Assembly (NCBI GenBank): GCA_963751835.1
Contig: CAVVWD010000017.1
Span: 1 to 64,000 of the forward strand
Source of the DNA: JACVRW01 sp963751835
GTDB taxonomy: Bacteria > Actinomycetota > Thermoleophilia > Solirubrobacterales > Thermoleophilaceae
Length of the DNA: 64,000 nucleotides
Direction of reading: 5' to 3'
In this document: positions 1 through 7,758 of the stretch, in pieces
How the letters are laid out: each line of letters starts with the position of its first letter
Position numbering within the stretch: the first letter of the stretch is position 1
Position numbers and translations under genes: made by a program
Notes under the pieces: generated by a model
Told to the model about the DNA's origin: nothing
The model's database searches: none
The model's input: the letters and a program-made list of their open reading frames with translations, nothing else

Positions 1-204
1 GGGCTGTTCGCCGTCGGCGACGTCCGCGCCGGCTCCGTCAAGCGAGTCGCCTCCGCCGTCGGAGAAGGCTCGGTCGTGGTATCCGCAGTGCACTCCTACC
101 TCGGTGGCCAGCCTAGGCGGTCATCCCGGGGCCGGGCTCGACGTCGACGTCGGATGACGTCACGATCTCGCCGCACTCCGCGCAGCGCAGCTCGATCTGC
201 GTGA
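1..204 (+). CDS. Thioredoxin reductase-like flavoprotein, C-terminal end (partial)
   Basis: The first frame is open from the window edge and reads GLFAVGDVRAGSVKRVASA, then a GEGSVVVSAVHSYL-like stretch. This is the conserved last helix and FAD-contacting GD motif of thioredoxin-reductase-type pyridine nucleotide-disulfide oxidoreductases (the family role is NADPH-dependent reduction of a thioredoxin or similar partner). Only the last ~67 codons are present. After the conserved part the frame runs on as an Arg/Ser-rich tail into the convergent HxlR gene, with its stop at 202-204. An out-of-frame TAG lies in the palindrome GCCTAGGC (111-118), so a one-base slip near position 110 is possible and the normal end may be there. 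Confidence 0.75.
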   Translation, partial: GLFAVGDVRAGSVKRVASAVGEGSVVVSAVHSYLGGQPRRSSRGRARRRRRMTSRSRRTPRSAARSA

Positions 205-568
205 CCTTGCCGCACGCGCGGTGGCGCCGGAGGACGGGCGGGCCGGCGTCGCCCGCGGTCCAGCGATCGCCCCACTGGGCCATGACCATCAGCACGTCCA
301 CGAACTCGAAGCCCTTGCGGGTCAGGACGTACTCGTACCGCGCCGGGCGCTCCGAGTAGAGGCGGCGCTCGAGCATCCCCTCCTCGACGAGGTGCTTGAG
401 TCGCTCGGCGAGGACCTTGCGGGAGATGCCGAGGTCGCGCTGCAGGTCGTCGAATCGGTTGATGCCGACCCATACGTCGCGCAGCACCAGCGGCGACCAG
501 GGCTCGCCGGCGACCGCGAGGCTGCGCGCGATCGAGCACGTCATCTCGGAGAAGTCCGTCCGCTGCAT
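113..568 (-). CDS. HxlR-family winged-helix transcriptional regulator
   Basis: This 151-residue protein is a typical HxlR/DUF24 regulator, a dimeric winged-helix DNA-binding protein that often senses redox or electrophile stress. Visible features are the N-terminal CSIARSLAVAGEPWSPLVLRD helix region with a Cys, the recognition region RFDDLQRDLGISRKVLAERL, and the wing LYSERPARYEYVLTRKG. The C-terminus carries a zinc-ribbon-like set (H-x2-CG, then C-x2-CG). It is divergent from the flavin-nucleotide-binding gene at 624, with a palindrome in the 55-nt gap. The ATG at 566-568 is supported by a TAGGCT hexamer 6 nt upstream. Self-regulation and control of the divergent gene are inferred from the layout. 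Confidence 0.9.
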   Translation of the reverse strand: MQRTDFSEMTCSIARSLAVAGEPWSPLVLRDVWVGINRFDDLQRDLGISRKVLAERLKHLVEEGMLERRLYSERPARYEYVLTRKGFEFVDVLMVMAQWGDRWTAGDAGPPVLRRHRACGKVTQIELRCAECGEIVTSSDVDVEPGPGMTA

Positions 569-574
569 GAGTAG

Positions 575-580
575 AGCCTA
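575..580 (-). promoter_or_regulatory. -10 box (TAGGCT) of the HxlR gene
   Basis: On the minus strand TAGGCT ends 6 nt before the ATG at 568, so transcription would start at or next to the start codon (leaderless). The palindromic operator candidate lies 6 nt further upstream, where a repressor would block RNA polymerase. Confidence 0.5.
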
Positions 581-586
581 GCGTGC

Positions 587-601
587 GTTCCTTGAAGGAA
601 C
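587..601. promoter_or_regulatory. Palindromic operator candidate in the HxlR divergent gap
   Basis: GTTCCTT-G-AAGGAAC is a perfect 7-bp inverted repeat with a 1-nt centre, placed between the two divergent -10 boxes. HxlR proteins bind as dimers to short palindromes beside their own genes, so this is the best candidate operator for the adjacent regulator. The position is seen in the sequence; binding is inferred. Confidence 0.6.
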
Positions 602-610
602 TTACTGTGC

Positions 611-616
611 TACGGT
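611..616 (+). promoter_or_regulatory. -10 box (TACGGT) of the flavin-nucleotide-binding gene
   Basis: TACGGT is followed by 7 nt and then the ATG at 624. The in-frame GTG at 615 lies inside this hexamer, which argues for ATG 624 as the real start and for a leaderless transcript. Confidence 0.5.
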
Positions 617-623
617 GCCGCGC

Positions 624-1118
624 ATGACGCTCGAGCAAGGAGATCTCAGGCTGCTGGAAACCGACCTGGCAGAACGGCTTCTCACGTCGACGATCCCGGC
701 CCGCTACGCGTACACGGCGCTGGACGGCACGCCGCGCATCGTGGCCAGCTGGTTCGTGTGGACGGGCGAGGAGCTCGTGCTGCCGACGTTCATCTCGGCG
801 CCGCACGTCAGCCACGCCGCGTATCGGGTGCGCGCGCTGCGGGCGAACCCGGACGTCGCGGTCTCGATCGACACCGAGTCGTCTCCGCCCGAGGTGCTCA
901 GCATCCGCGGCAAGGCCGAGATCACCGAGATCGACGGCGTCGCGGCCGAGTACGCCGAGGCCGCCCATCGCTTCCTCGGCTCGGAGCAGGCCACGGGCTA
1001 CCTCGCCCAGATCGACCAGCCGGGAACGCGCATGGCGCGCATCGCCGTCCGGCCGACCTGGGTCGCCCTCATGGACTTCCAGACCCGGATGCCGAGCGCC
1101 CTCGGCGGCGTCCAGTGA
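624..1118 (+). CDS. Pyridoxamine 5'-phosphate oxidase-like FMN/F420-binding protein
   Basis: This ~164-residue split-barrel protein resembles the pyridoxamine-5'-phosphate oxidase superfamily, small dimeric proteins that bind FMN, F420 or related cofactors and are abundant in actinobacteria. The core reads YTALDGTPRIVASWFVWTGE, then ALRANPDVAVSID, EVLSIRGKAEITE and a C-terminal RMARIAVRPTWVALMDF strand. The substrate cannot be predicted. ATG 624 is preferred over GTG 615 because of the upstream -10 hexamer. The gene sits opposite the HxlR regulator and is followed after 4 nt by the epimerase gene, so the two probably share a transcript, possibly a redox or electrophile-responsive unit. Confidence 0.8.
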   Translation: MTLEQGDLRLLETDLAERLLTSTIPARYAYTALDGTPRIVASWFVWTGEELVLPTFISAPHVSHAAYRVRALRANPDVAVSIDTESSPPEVLSIRGKAEITEIDGVAAEYAEAAHRFLGSEQATGYLAQIDQPGTRMARIAVRPTWVALMDFQTRMPSALGGVQ

Positions 1119-1122
1119 CGCG

Positions 1123-2068
1123 ATGATCCTCGTCACCGGCGGGTTCGGCTCGATCGGCGCCCATACGGCGCTCGCGCTCGCCGACCTGGGCGAGCAGGTC
1201 GTCGTCACCCGGCACCGCAAGGCGGCGCCGCCGTCCTTCCTCGAGGGGCGCGTGGCGGTCGAGCAGGCGGACCTGGCCGACCTCGACGCCCTTCGCGCCA
1301 TCGGCGACCGGCACGAGATCACGGGGATCGTCCACCTCGCGGCCGTCGCGCTCGAGGAGCCGGACGCGATCGCGTTCATGCGGAGGAACACCGCGATGCT
1401 GCTCAACGCCCTCGAGGTCGCGCGCGCCTGGGAGGTGCGGCGCTTCGCGGTGGCCGAGCAGCATCGGCGTCTACATCGGCACCCCCGGCCCGCGCTGGCA
1501 CGAGGACCTGGCGCTCGTCCCGGCGACGTCGCCGAACTCGATCCTGGCGTTCAAGAAGTCCGTCGAGGCGATCACACCCCAGGTCCTGCAGGGCACCGGC
1601 GTCGAGCCGATCATGCTGCGCATCGGCACGATCTGGGGCCCACTCGGCCTTCCCGACTCGCCGTTCTTCCCGATCCCGCGGCTCATCTCCGCCACCGTGC
1701 GCGGCGAGGCTCCCGACCTGACTCCGCCGCGGCCGCCGGGCTTCGCCGACGACGGCGGCGACCGCTGCTACGTCAAGGACTGCGGGCGGGCGATCGCCCT
1801 GCTCATGCGCGCCGACGCGCTCCAGCACGACACGTACAACATCTCCTCGGGCCAGCCGGTCGCCAACCACGAGTTCGTCACCGCCGTCAACGCCGCGGTC
1901 CCCGGCGCCGAGGCGTCGCTGCGCCCCGGCCGCAACCCCGCCGCGCCGGCGGACGATCCGTACCTCGACATCACCCGCCTCGTCCGGGACACCGGCTTCG
2001 AGCCGGCTTTCGACGTGCGGGCCGGCGTCGCGGACTACGTCGCGTGGCTGCGGGGAAATCAGAGCTGA
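1123..2068 (+). pseudogene. NAD-dependent epimerase/dehydratase (extended SDR), frame-disrupted
   Basis: The N-terminal part MILVTGGFGSIGAHTALALA is the Rossmann nucleotide-binding motif (TGGxGxxG) of sugar-nucleotide epimerases/dehydratases. At about 1456 one extra base breaks the frame: reading continues as RFAV, then, in the +1-shifted frame, SSIGVYIG and a SPNSILAFKKSVEAI region holding the family's tyrosine/lysine area, and on to the end at 2068. Note that the usual catalytic YxxxK Tyr appears replaced in SILAFKKSVE. Joined, it would encode about 314 residues, normal for the family. It follows the flavin-nucleotide-binding gene directly. A sequencing error or a young pseudogene are both possible. 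Confidence 0.75.
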
Positions 2069-2076
2069 GCAGTTGC

Positions 2077-2336
2077 TCCCGGATTCCTTACGACGTCGAG
2101 CTGCGCGCTCACCACGAGCATCTTCGCGCCGCGTACGGGATCAGACCCGGCGACGAGGTGCTCGACGTCGGCTGCGGCGCGGGCTGACGACGACGCCTTC
2201 CGCGACGACGACACGCTCGCCGATCCGGGGCTAAGCGCGCGCCTCAAGCAGATCGTCCACAACCTGATGGACCATGCCGTTCGGCGCGGGCTGTACGTGG
2301 GCCGGGCGGCGACAGACGGCCAGCCGGCGCCGTAGC
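2077..2336 (+). pseudogene. SAM-dependent methyltransferase remnant
   Basis: Directly after the epimerase stop, in its original frame, the DNA encodes YDVELRAHHEHLRAAYGI, then RPGDEVLDVGCGAG. This is the N-terminal helix and motif I (VLDVGCGxG, SAM binding) of a class I methyltransferase. A stop follows immediately at 2185-2187. A second open piece in another frame reads ARLKQIVHNLMDHAVRRGLY and ends at 2336; it could be the tail left after an internal deletion. About 200 residues of a normal methyltransferase are missing. I see no functional gene in 2069-2396. Confidence 0.5.
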
Positions 2337-2357
2337 GCGCAGATCGAGCGCGCAACA

Positions 2358-2379
2358 CCTGACCCGGCCGGCGGAGACC
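2358..2379 (+). repeat. 3'-end fragment of the dispersed ~300-bp repeat
   Basis: The 22 nt starting CCTGACCCGGCCGG and ending GCGGAGACC match the right end of the three full repeat copies (compare 19624-19643, 22401-22422 on the minus strand and 38041-38061). No other part of the element is recognisable here, so this is either a truncated copy or a site carrying only the terminal sequence. It lies after the methyltransferase remnant, in the + orientation. Confidence 0.55.
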
Positions 2380-2396
2380 AAAGCGGAGGGTGCCGC

Positions 2397-3777
2397 CTAC
2401 GACCGGTCCGGCCGCAGGACGATCAGTTTGTTAGGGGTCGCCGAGCGCGGCCGGGCGCCGTCGGCCAGCGTGGTCCGCACCTCGACCGCCGCGCCGCCTC
2501 CGGGGAGAGGGAACCGGAGCTCGCGCTCGAGCGCCGCGATCCCCCGGCTCGAGAGCGGGACGCGAACCGTCTCGCGCCGGCCGGCGGGGATGAGATAGCG
2601 AGCCTTGCCGAGTGGCCGGTCGAGCTCGAGGCGGATCGTGCCCCGGCACCCGGGCGGCGGCGCGGTGACGCAGCGGAGCCGAACCCGGGCGGTGCGGCCC
2701 TGGAGCCGCTCCGGCTGATTCTCCTCGAGGTTGATCTCCGCGCGCGGGCATGGCCCCGGCGGCACCAGGCTCGACCCGGGGCCGCCGAGCGGCGCGGCGA
2801 ACACGCATCCGTTGGCTGCCCAGGCCACGAGCTCGCCCTCGGCGTCGAGCTGGGCCTCCTCCACCCCAAGGTCGAGCGAAGGAGGCGAGAGGCGCCGCCT
2901 CTGTCCGGTGGCGAGGTCGATCACCGCGATGTGGGAATCGCCGTCGAACCGCCCGGACACGCGGAGCACGGCCCGGTTGCCGGCCAGCCGCACATGGTCC
3001 TCGGCGAGCGCCCCGCCGCTGGGCACGCGATGGACCGGGCCGGCGATGTCGACCAGCTCCAAGACCCTCCTCGAAGGCACATGCAGCAGGGCGCGGCCGT
3101 CGGCGGCGAGATCGAAGTCCTTGATCGCACCGCCGGCCGTGTAGCGGAGGCGCTCGGCGCCCCCGGCGGCCCAGTCCTGTACGACGAGACGGCGCTCACG
3201 CTCGACGAAGGCGACCAGGCTGCCCGCCAACTCGACGCGCTGGACGTTCGGCGGCACGTTCAGCGTGACGCCCTCGCCCGCCCGCGGGAAAGACCGCGTG
3301 GCGAGCGACATCGCCCACGGGCTGGATCTCCGTGAACGCCGCGTCCGCGCCGCTCGCCTGGACGTCGACCGGAATCCATGCGCCGCCACGGCGGCGCACC
3401 AGCGGCACGAACGGCCCTTCGGGAGATCCGGACCAGACCGACACCCGGATGATCCCTTCCGTTGCCGGGTTCAGCTCGACGAGCGAGAACACGACGCGCT
3501 CGGCGGACGCGTCCAGGTCGTTCATCGCCAAAAACCGCCGCGGGCGCGCCGCCATCGAGAACAGCGTCCGGGGCCTGCCGCCGGTAACCGGCGCTGACAG
3601 GAGCCGCACACCTCTTCGTGTAGCCCGCCCCATCAGCAACCGGGTGCCGGCCACCGCCACCTCGGTGTCACTCGCCGCGCGTGCCACCGGGACGACGCCG
3701 CCCGCGGGCTGCGCCGACGCCACGGACGGGGCGAGCAGAAACGCGAGGACGATTGACACCGCACCGCAGCGCGTCAC
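2397..3777 (-). pseudogene. Secreted beta-propeller-like protein of unknown function, frame-disrupted
   Basis: The N-terminus (GTG 3777) reads VTRCGAVSIVLAFLLAPSVA-SAQ, a signal peptide, followed by short repeated strands such as GTRLLMGRATRRGVRLLSAP and RRFLAMNDLDASAERVVFS that look like propeller blades. Near 3285-3320, in a GC-rich run, the frame changes; the second half continues TLNVPPNVQRVELAGSLVAF and LVDIAGPVHRVPSGG and ends with an Ig-like domain and KLIVLRPDRS at 2397. Joined length is about 460 residues. It starts 18 nt after the stop of the upstream membrane protein, so the two are likely co-transcribed. No enzyme motif was recognised. The break is a one-base type change, so an assembly error is possible. 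Confidence 0.6.
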
Positions 3778-3794
3778 GGGCTCAGCAGCATGCC

Positions 3795-4217
3795 CTAGCC
3801 GCCGGTCTGATACGCCCGCAGCGCCAGCGTCAGGATCAGCAGTGCCCCCACCGTCATCACGCCCATCTCGCCGAGCGCGACCCGCTTGGCGAGCGCCACC
3901 TGCTGGCCCCGCTCGAGCGCGTCGACGTCGTCCACGTCCGCGAGCTCGCGCGAGGCGATGCCGGCCCGCATCGCCTCGCTGACCACCGTGATCACGAGCG
4001 GGGCGACGCCGTAGGCCACGTGCAGGCTGTCCGGCGCGGAGTCGCCGCGGGCGAGCAGGAGGAAGCCGAACACGGCCTCCACCACCACCGTGGCCTGCGC
4101 CACACGAAGCAGCGGCCAGAACACGATCGACGCTCGCGCGTCCTTGCGTAGCCATCCGACTACCCCCCACCCTGCGGCGACCGCGTTGGCCACAAGAACG
4201 GCGATGCCGACCACCAT
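3795..4217 (-). CDS. Small integral membrane protein, four predicted helices
   Basis: This 140-residue protein is mostly hydrophobic: MVVGIAVLVANAVAAGWGVV, FWPLLRVAQATVVVEAVFGF, VAYGVAPLVITVVSEAMRAG, and a last helix GVMTVGALLILTLALRAY, with a charged loop (RELADVDDVDALERGQQ) before the last helix. I do not recognise a named family. It is transcribed away from nuoA, with 76 nt between the two starts, and leads into the secreted-protein gene at 3777. No function is proposed. Confidence 0.65.
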   Translation of the reverse strand: MVVGIAVLVANAVAAGWGVVGWLRKDARASIVFWPLLRVAQATVVVEAVFGFLLLARGDSAPDSLHVAYGVAPLVITVVSEAMRAGIASRELADVDDVDALERGQQVALAKRVALGEMGVMTVGALLILTLALRAYQTGG

Positions 4218-4277
4218 GTGGATATCGCTCAGGGGGTGCCCTTTCGCACTATGTGGCCCCGCCGCACAAGGTTGCGT

Positions 4278-4283
4278 TATACC
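4278..4283 (+). promoter_or_regulatory. Possible -10 box upstream of nuoA
   Basis: TATACC (within TTATACCT) lies 10 nt before the GTG of nuoA. It is a weaker fit to TANNNT than other promoters in this window, and no good -35 hexamer is visible at the expected spacing. It is the only candidate seen in the 76-nt gap that must hold the promoter of the 15-kb nuo operon. Confidence 0.3.
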
Positions 4284-4293
4284 TCCGCGTGCC

Positions 4294-4650
4294 GTGCTGA
4301 AGAGCTACATCCCCGCCCTCGTCTTCCTGCTGCTCGGATTAGGCGTCGGCACGGCCTTCACGTTCGCGAACCACGTGCTCGGACCGAAGCGCCCGGGCCG
4401 GGTCAAGAGCGAGCCCTACGAGAGCGGACTGCCCTCGGACGTCAAGCGCCAGTTCCGCTTCGGGATCAGCTTCTACCTGATCGCGATGCTATTCATCCTG
4501 TTCGACATCGAGGTGGTGTTCCTCTACCCCGTGGCGCTTCAGCTTGACGCGCTCGGGACCTTCGCCCTGGTCGAGACGGTCATCTTCGTGGTGCTCCTGC
4601 TGGTGGCGTTCGTGTTTGTGTGGAGACGGGGAGCGCTCGAATGGAAGTGA
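4294..4650 (+). CDS. nuoA: NADH-quinone oxidoreductase subunit A
   Basis: NuoA is a small membrane subunit of respiratory complex I, next to the quinone site. From GTG 4294 the protein is 118 residues, the usual length. Three membrane helices are visible (YIPALVFLLLGLGVGTAF; FRFGISFYLIAMLFILFDIE; LVETVIFVVLLLVAFVFVW), and the loop carries the family signature YESGLPSD-x12-F plus the conserved acidic pair FDIEVVFLYP. It opens the operon and its stop overlaps the nuoB start by 10 nt. A longer open frame exists upstream but the extra residues lack family similarity. Confidence 0.95.
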   Translation: MLKSYIPALVFLLLGLGVGTAFTFANHVLGPKRPGRVKSEPYESGLPSDVKRQFRFGISFYLIAMLFILFDIEVVFLYPVALQLDALGTFALVETVIFVVLLLVAFVFVWRRGALEWK

Positions 4651-5249
4651 CGCGCACACCGGTGGAAGGCGGAGATCTCCGCGTCCGCCAGCTGCGCGCC
4701 CAGCAGATGCTGCGCGGCGAGCTCGCCGGCAAGGACCTCGACGAGTTCGTCGAGGAGCGCCTGGTGTTCACCACGCTCGAGACCGCCCAGAACTGGGCGC
4801 GCAAGAACTGTCTCTTCCCGCTCGGGTTCGGGCTGGCGTGCTGCGCGATCGAGATGATCACCGTGATCGGCTCGCCGCGGAACGACCTCGCCCGCTTCGG
4901 CGCGGAGGCGACCCGCTTCACCCCGCGCCAGGCCGACCTCCTGATCCTCTCCGGGCGCGTGTCGATCAAGATGGCCCCGGTCATCCGCCGGCTCTACGAC
5001 CAGATGCTGGAGCCGAAGTGGGTGATCGCCATGGGCGCCTGTTCCTCGACCGCGGGCATGTTCAACAACTACGCGGTGGTCGCCGGCGCCGACAAGTTTC
5101 TCCCGATCGACGTCTACGTGCCCGGCTGCCCGCCGCGGCCGGAGGCCCTGATCTACGGGATCATGAAGCTGCAGGACAAGATCATGAACAACCCGGACAT
5201 GGGCTGGCGCGAGCGCTACGGGGCGGAGGGGACCGAGGAGGTCGAGTAG
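4641..5249 (+). CDS. nuoB: NADH-quinone oxidoreductase subunit B (cluster N2)
   Basis: NuoB carries the terminal [4Fe-4S] cluster N2 that passes electrons to quinone. The four ligands are visible: tandem Cys67-Cys68 in GLACCAIEM, Cys134 in GACSS and Cys163 in PGCPPRPEAL. The protein is 202 residues from ATG 4641; an upstream in-frame GTG at 4620 inside nuoA is less likely. It lies in the peripheral arm with NuoC, D and I. The 10-nt overlap with nuoA suggests coupled translation. Confidence 0.95.
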   Translation: MEVTRTPVEGGDLRVRQLRAQQMLRGELAGKDLDEFVEERLVFTTLETAQNWARKNCLFPLGFGLACCAIEMITVIGSPRNDLARFGAEATRFTPRQADLLILSGRVSIKMAPVIRRLYDQMLEPKWVIAMGACSSTAGMFNNYAVVAGADKFLPIDVYVPGCPPRPEALIYGIMKLQDKIMNNPDMGWRERYGAEGTEEVE

Positions 5250-5253
5250 CCCT

Positions 5254-5772
5254 GTGCCGGACGCCACCGGACTCGAGCTGATCGCCCAGCGGGTCCGCGA
5301 GAACGTCGCGGACGAGGCCGTCACGGGCACCCTATACGCGCGCGAGCAGGCCACCCTCGAGGTCGCGCCAGAGCGAGTACGCGACGTGCTCGCCTACCTG
5401 CGCGAGGCCGAGGAGCCCTGGGAGCTCCTGATGAGCCTGCACGGCTGCGACTACCTGCCGGAGGAGCCGCGGCTCGGCGTCCACTACCAGCTGCTCTCGA
5501 TGGAGCGCTGCGACCGCCTCTGCGTCAAGACACGGCTCGGGGTCGAGGATGCCCGGCTCCCGACGGTGATCGACCTGTTCCCGACCGCCGATTTCCAGGA
5601 GCGTGAGGTCTACGACATGTTCGGCGTGTTCTTCGAGGGCCACCCCGACATGCGCCGCATCCTCATGCCCGAGGACTACGAGGGCTTCCCTCAGCGTAGG
5701 GACTTCCCGATGGGCGGCGAGCCCGTGCTCTTCACCTTCAACGAGGGGAAGTTCCCCCGCTGGTATGACTGA
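5254..5772 (+). CDS. nuoC: NADH-quinone oxidoreductase subunit C (30 kDa)
   Basis: NuoC is the 30-kDa peripheral-arm subunit that packs against NuoD. The 172-residue product (GTG 5254) has the family signature block PTADFQEREVYDMFGVFFEG, then HPDMRRILMPEDYEGFPQRR and the terminal DFPMGGEP-type motif. It is a separate gene, not fused to nuoD as in enterobacteria. It follows nuoB after 4 nt and overlaps the nuoD start by 8 nt. Confidence 0.95.
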   Translation: MPDATGLELIAQRVRENVADEAVTGTLYAREQATLEVAPERVRDVLAYLREAEEPWELLMSLHGCDYLPEEPRLGVHYQLLSMERCDRLCVKTRLGVEDARLPTVIDLFPTADFQEREVYDMFGVFFEGHPDMRRILMPEDYEGFPQRRDFPMGGEPVLFTFNEGKFPRWYD

Positions 5773-7009
5773 CCCGCTCTCAGTCCCGTACCGCGAGCGC
5801 GAGCGCTCGGTGACGATGGAGCCGCTGGGTGATGAGCCCACCCACCACGAGCTCTTCACCATCAACATCGGCCCGCACCACCCCGCCACGCACGGCGTGC
5901 TGCGGCTCCTCACGACGCTCGAGGGCGAGGTCGTGCGCGACGTCAAGCCGATCATCGGCTACGTCCACACCGGCATCGAGAAGAGCTGCGAGGACCAGCA
6001 GTATTGGAAAGTCATCACGTTCGTCGAGCGGATGGACTACCTGGCCTACTACTACAACGCGCTCGCGTACTGCATGGCGGTCGAGAAGCTCCTCGACATC
6101 GAAGTGCCGCCGCGCGCCCAGTGGATCCGGGTGATCCACCTGGAGCTGAACCGGATCGCCTCGCACCTGTTCGGGCTCGCCACCGGCGCGCTCGACCTCG
6201 GCGCGATCACGATGCTCTGGTGGGGCTGCCGCGACCGCGATCTGGTGCTCGACCTGTTCGAGATGTCGTCCGGCCAGCGCCTCCACACGCGCTACTTCCA
6301 GGTCGGGGGTGTGATCGAGGATCTCCCGCCCGGCTTCGAGGCCAAGACGCGCGAGTTTCTCGAGCTGATGCCCAAGCGCCTCGACCAGTACGAATCCCTC
6401 CTCGACCGCAACGAGATCTGGCTGCGGCGGCTGAAGGGCACGGGCATCCTGTCTCAGGAGCGGGCGCTCGAGCTGGGTGTGACCGGACCGCTCCTGAGGG
6501 CGAGCGGACACCCGTGGGATCTGCGAAAGGCGATGCCGTACTGCTCCTACGAGCAGTTCGAGTTCGACGTCCCGGTTGGCTCGGTGGGGGACAACTACGA
6601 CCGCTTCAAGGTGCGCATGGACGAGATGCGCGAGTCGGTGAAGATCGTCGAGCAGGCGCTCGACGGCCTCCCCGAGGGCCGCTGGATTACCGACGACCGC
6701 AAGGTCGCGCTGCCGCCGCGGCACGAGCTCGCCACGTCGATGGAGGCGCTCATCCATCACTTCAAGCTCGTGACCGAGGGATTCCGGGTGCCGCCGGGCG
6801 AGGCCTACGTGGCAGTCGAGTCGCCGCGCGGCGAGATGGGCTGTTTCGTCGTGGCCGACGGCTCCGCCAAGCCCGCCCGCGTGCACATGCGCGACCCGAG
6901 TTTCGTGAACCTCCAGGCGCTGCCGGACATGGCACGCGACTCGCTGATTGCGGACTTCATCGCCTGCGTCGCGATGCTCGATCCGATCCTGGGAGGGGTC
7001 GACAGGTGA
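5765..7009 (+). CDS. nuoD: NADH-quinone oxidoreductase subunit D (49 kDa)
   Basis: NuoD (49 kDa) forms the quinone-binding pocket with NuoB and is related to hydrogenase large subunits. From ATG 5765 it has 414 residues. Recognisable blocks are FTINIGPHHPATHGVLRL with the quinone-pocket histidine region, GYVHTGIEKSCED, ERMDYLAYYYNALAYC, and the C-terminal PRGEMGCFVVADGSAKPAR, FVNLQALPDMARDSLIADF and LDPILGGVDR. An ATG at 5816 would remove 17 poorly conserved residues and is an alternative. The stop overlaps the nuoE GTG by 4 nt. Confidence 0.95.
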   Translation: MTDPLSVPYRERERSVTMEPLGDEPTHHELFTINIGPHHPATHGVLRLLTTLEGEVVRDVKPIIGYVHTGIEKSCEDQQYWKVITFVERMDYLAYYYNALAYCMAVEKLLDIEVPPRAQWIRVIHLELNRIASHLFGLATGALDLGAITMLWWGCRDRDLVLDLFEMSSGQRLHTRYFQVGGVIEDLPPGFEAKTREFLELMPKRLDQYESLLDRNEIWLRRLKGTGILSQERALELGVTGPLLRASGHPWDLRKAMPYCSYEQFEFDVPVGSVGDNYDRFKVRMDEMRESVKIVEQALDGLPEGRWITDDRKVALPPRHELATSMEALIHHFKLVTEGFRVPPGEAYVAVESPRGEMGCFVVADGSAKPARVHMRDPSFVNLQALPDMARDSLIADFIACVAMLDPILGGVDR

Positions 7010-7758
7010 GCGCGTGGGACGAGTCCGTCCGCCTCGAGGACGATCCGGCCACGATCCCCGACCCCGCCCAGGTCGAGATACCCGAAGCGCTGCGCACCGA
7101 GATCGACCGGCTGATGTCGCTCTACCCCGACCGCCACTCGGCCGCGCTGCCGGCGCTCGGCGCCGCCCAGCGCGTGCACGGCTGGTGCTCCCCGGAGGCG
7201 CTCCGTCAGGTGGCCGCCGTGATGCAGGTCACGCCCGGCTACCTGTCGAGCTTGGCGACCTTCTACGACATGCTGCGCACCGAGCCCAAGGGCAGCCGCT
7301 ACGTCTACGTCTGCACGAGCGTCGCCTGCCACGTGCGCAACGCCAAGAAGGTCTACGACGCCATCGAGCGCGAGGCCGTCGAGCAGGGGCTGGAGGACGT
7401 GGACCTGCGCGAGTTCGAGTGCCTGGGCGCGTGCGACATGGCCCCGATGGCCTCCGTCGACGGCCGCTTCGTGGGCCCGCTGACGACCGACGACGCCGCC
7501 GAGCTGGTCGGTGCGATCAAGGAGGGCCGCGAGGTGCTGCCCGGCCGCGGCCTGCCCGACCCCGGCTACAGCGTGCCTGCCGCCACGGCCCAAGCGCCCG
7601 GTCCGCCTGAGGAGCCCGACGTCCATCCGGCCGGCGGCACCTGGAAGGAGGCCGAGCTGCTCGAGGTGCCTGAGGCGGAGGGCCCTCCGCCGCACCCGCG
7701 TGAGCCGCTTCACCCCCTCGATCCCGGCTCGAGCGTGACTCCCGAGGAGCCCGAGTGA
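7006..7758 (+). CDS. nuoE: NADH-quinone oxidoreductase subunit E (24 kDa, [2Fe-2S] N1a) with long C-terminal tail
   Basis: NuoE is a thioredoxin-fold subunit of the NADH dehydrogenase module carrying [2Fe-2S] cluster N1a. The ligands are visible as Cys103-x4-Cys108 (CTSVACH) and Cys139-x3-Cys143 (CLGAC). The helical N-terminal part has HSAALPALGAAQRVHGWCSP. The fold should end near residue 175, but the 250-residue product goes on for about 70 residues rich in Pro, Glu and Gly (for example PGPPEEPDVHPAGG and EGPPPHPREPLHP). This tail is unusual for the family and looks disordered. GTG 7006 and the stop are both in 4-nt overlaps with nuoD and nuoF. Confidence 0.95.
   Translation: MSAWDESVRLEDDPATIPDPAQVEIPEALRTEIDRLMSLYPDRHSAALPALGAAQRVHGWCSPEALRQVAAVMQVTPGYLSSLATFYDMLRTEPKGSRYVYVCTSVACHVRNAKKVYDAIEREAVEQGLEDVDLREFECLGACDMAPMASVDGRFVGPLTTDDAAELVGAIKEGREVLPGRGLPDPGYSVPAATAQAPGPPEEPDVHPAGGTWKEAELLEVPEAEGPPPHPREPLHPLDPGSSVTPEEPE

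Noticed and set aside
96..1406. 436-codon minus-strand frame covering the HxlR, PPOX-like and epimerase genes
   Set aside because: Low-complexity Arg/Ala product; it overlaps three genes with clear family motifs.
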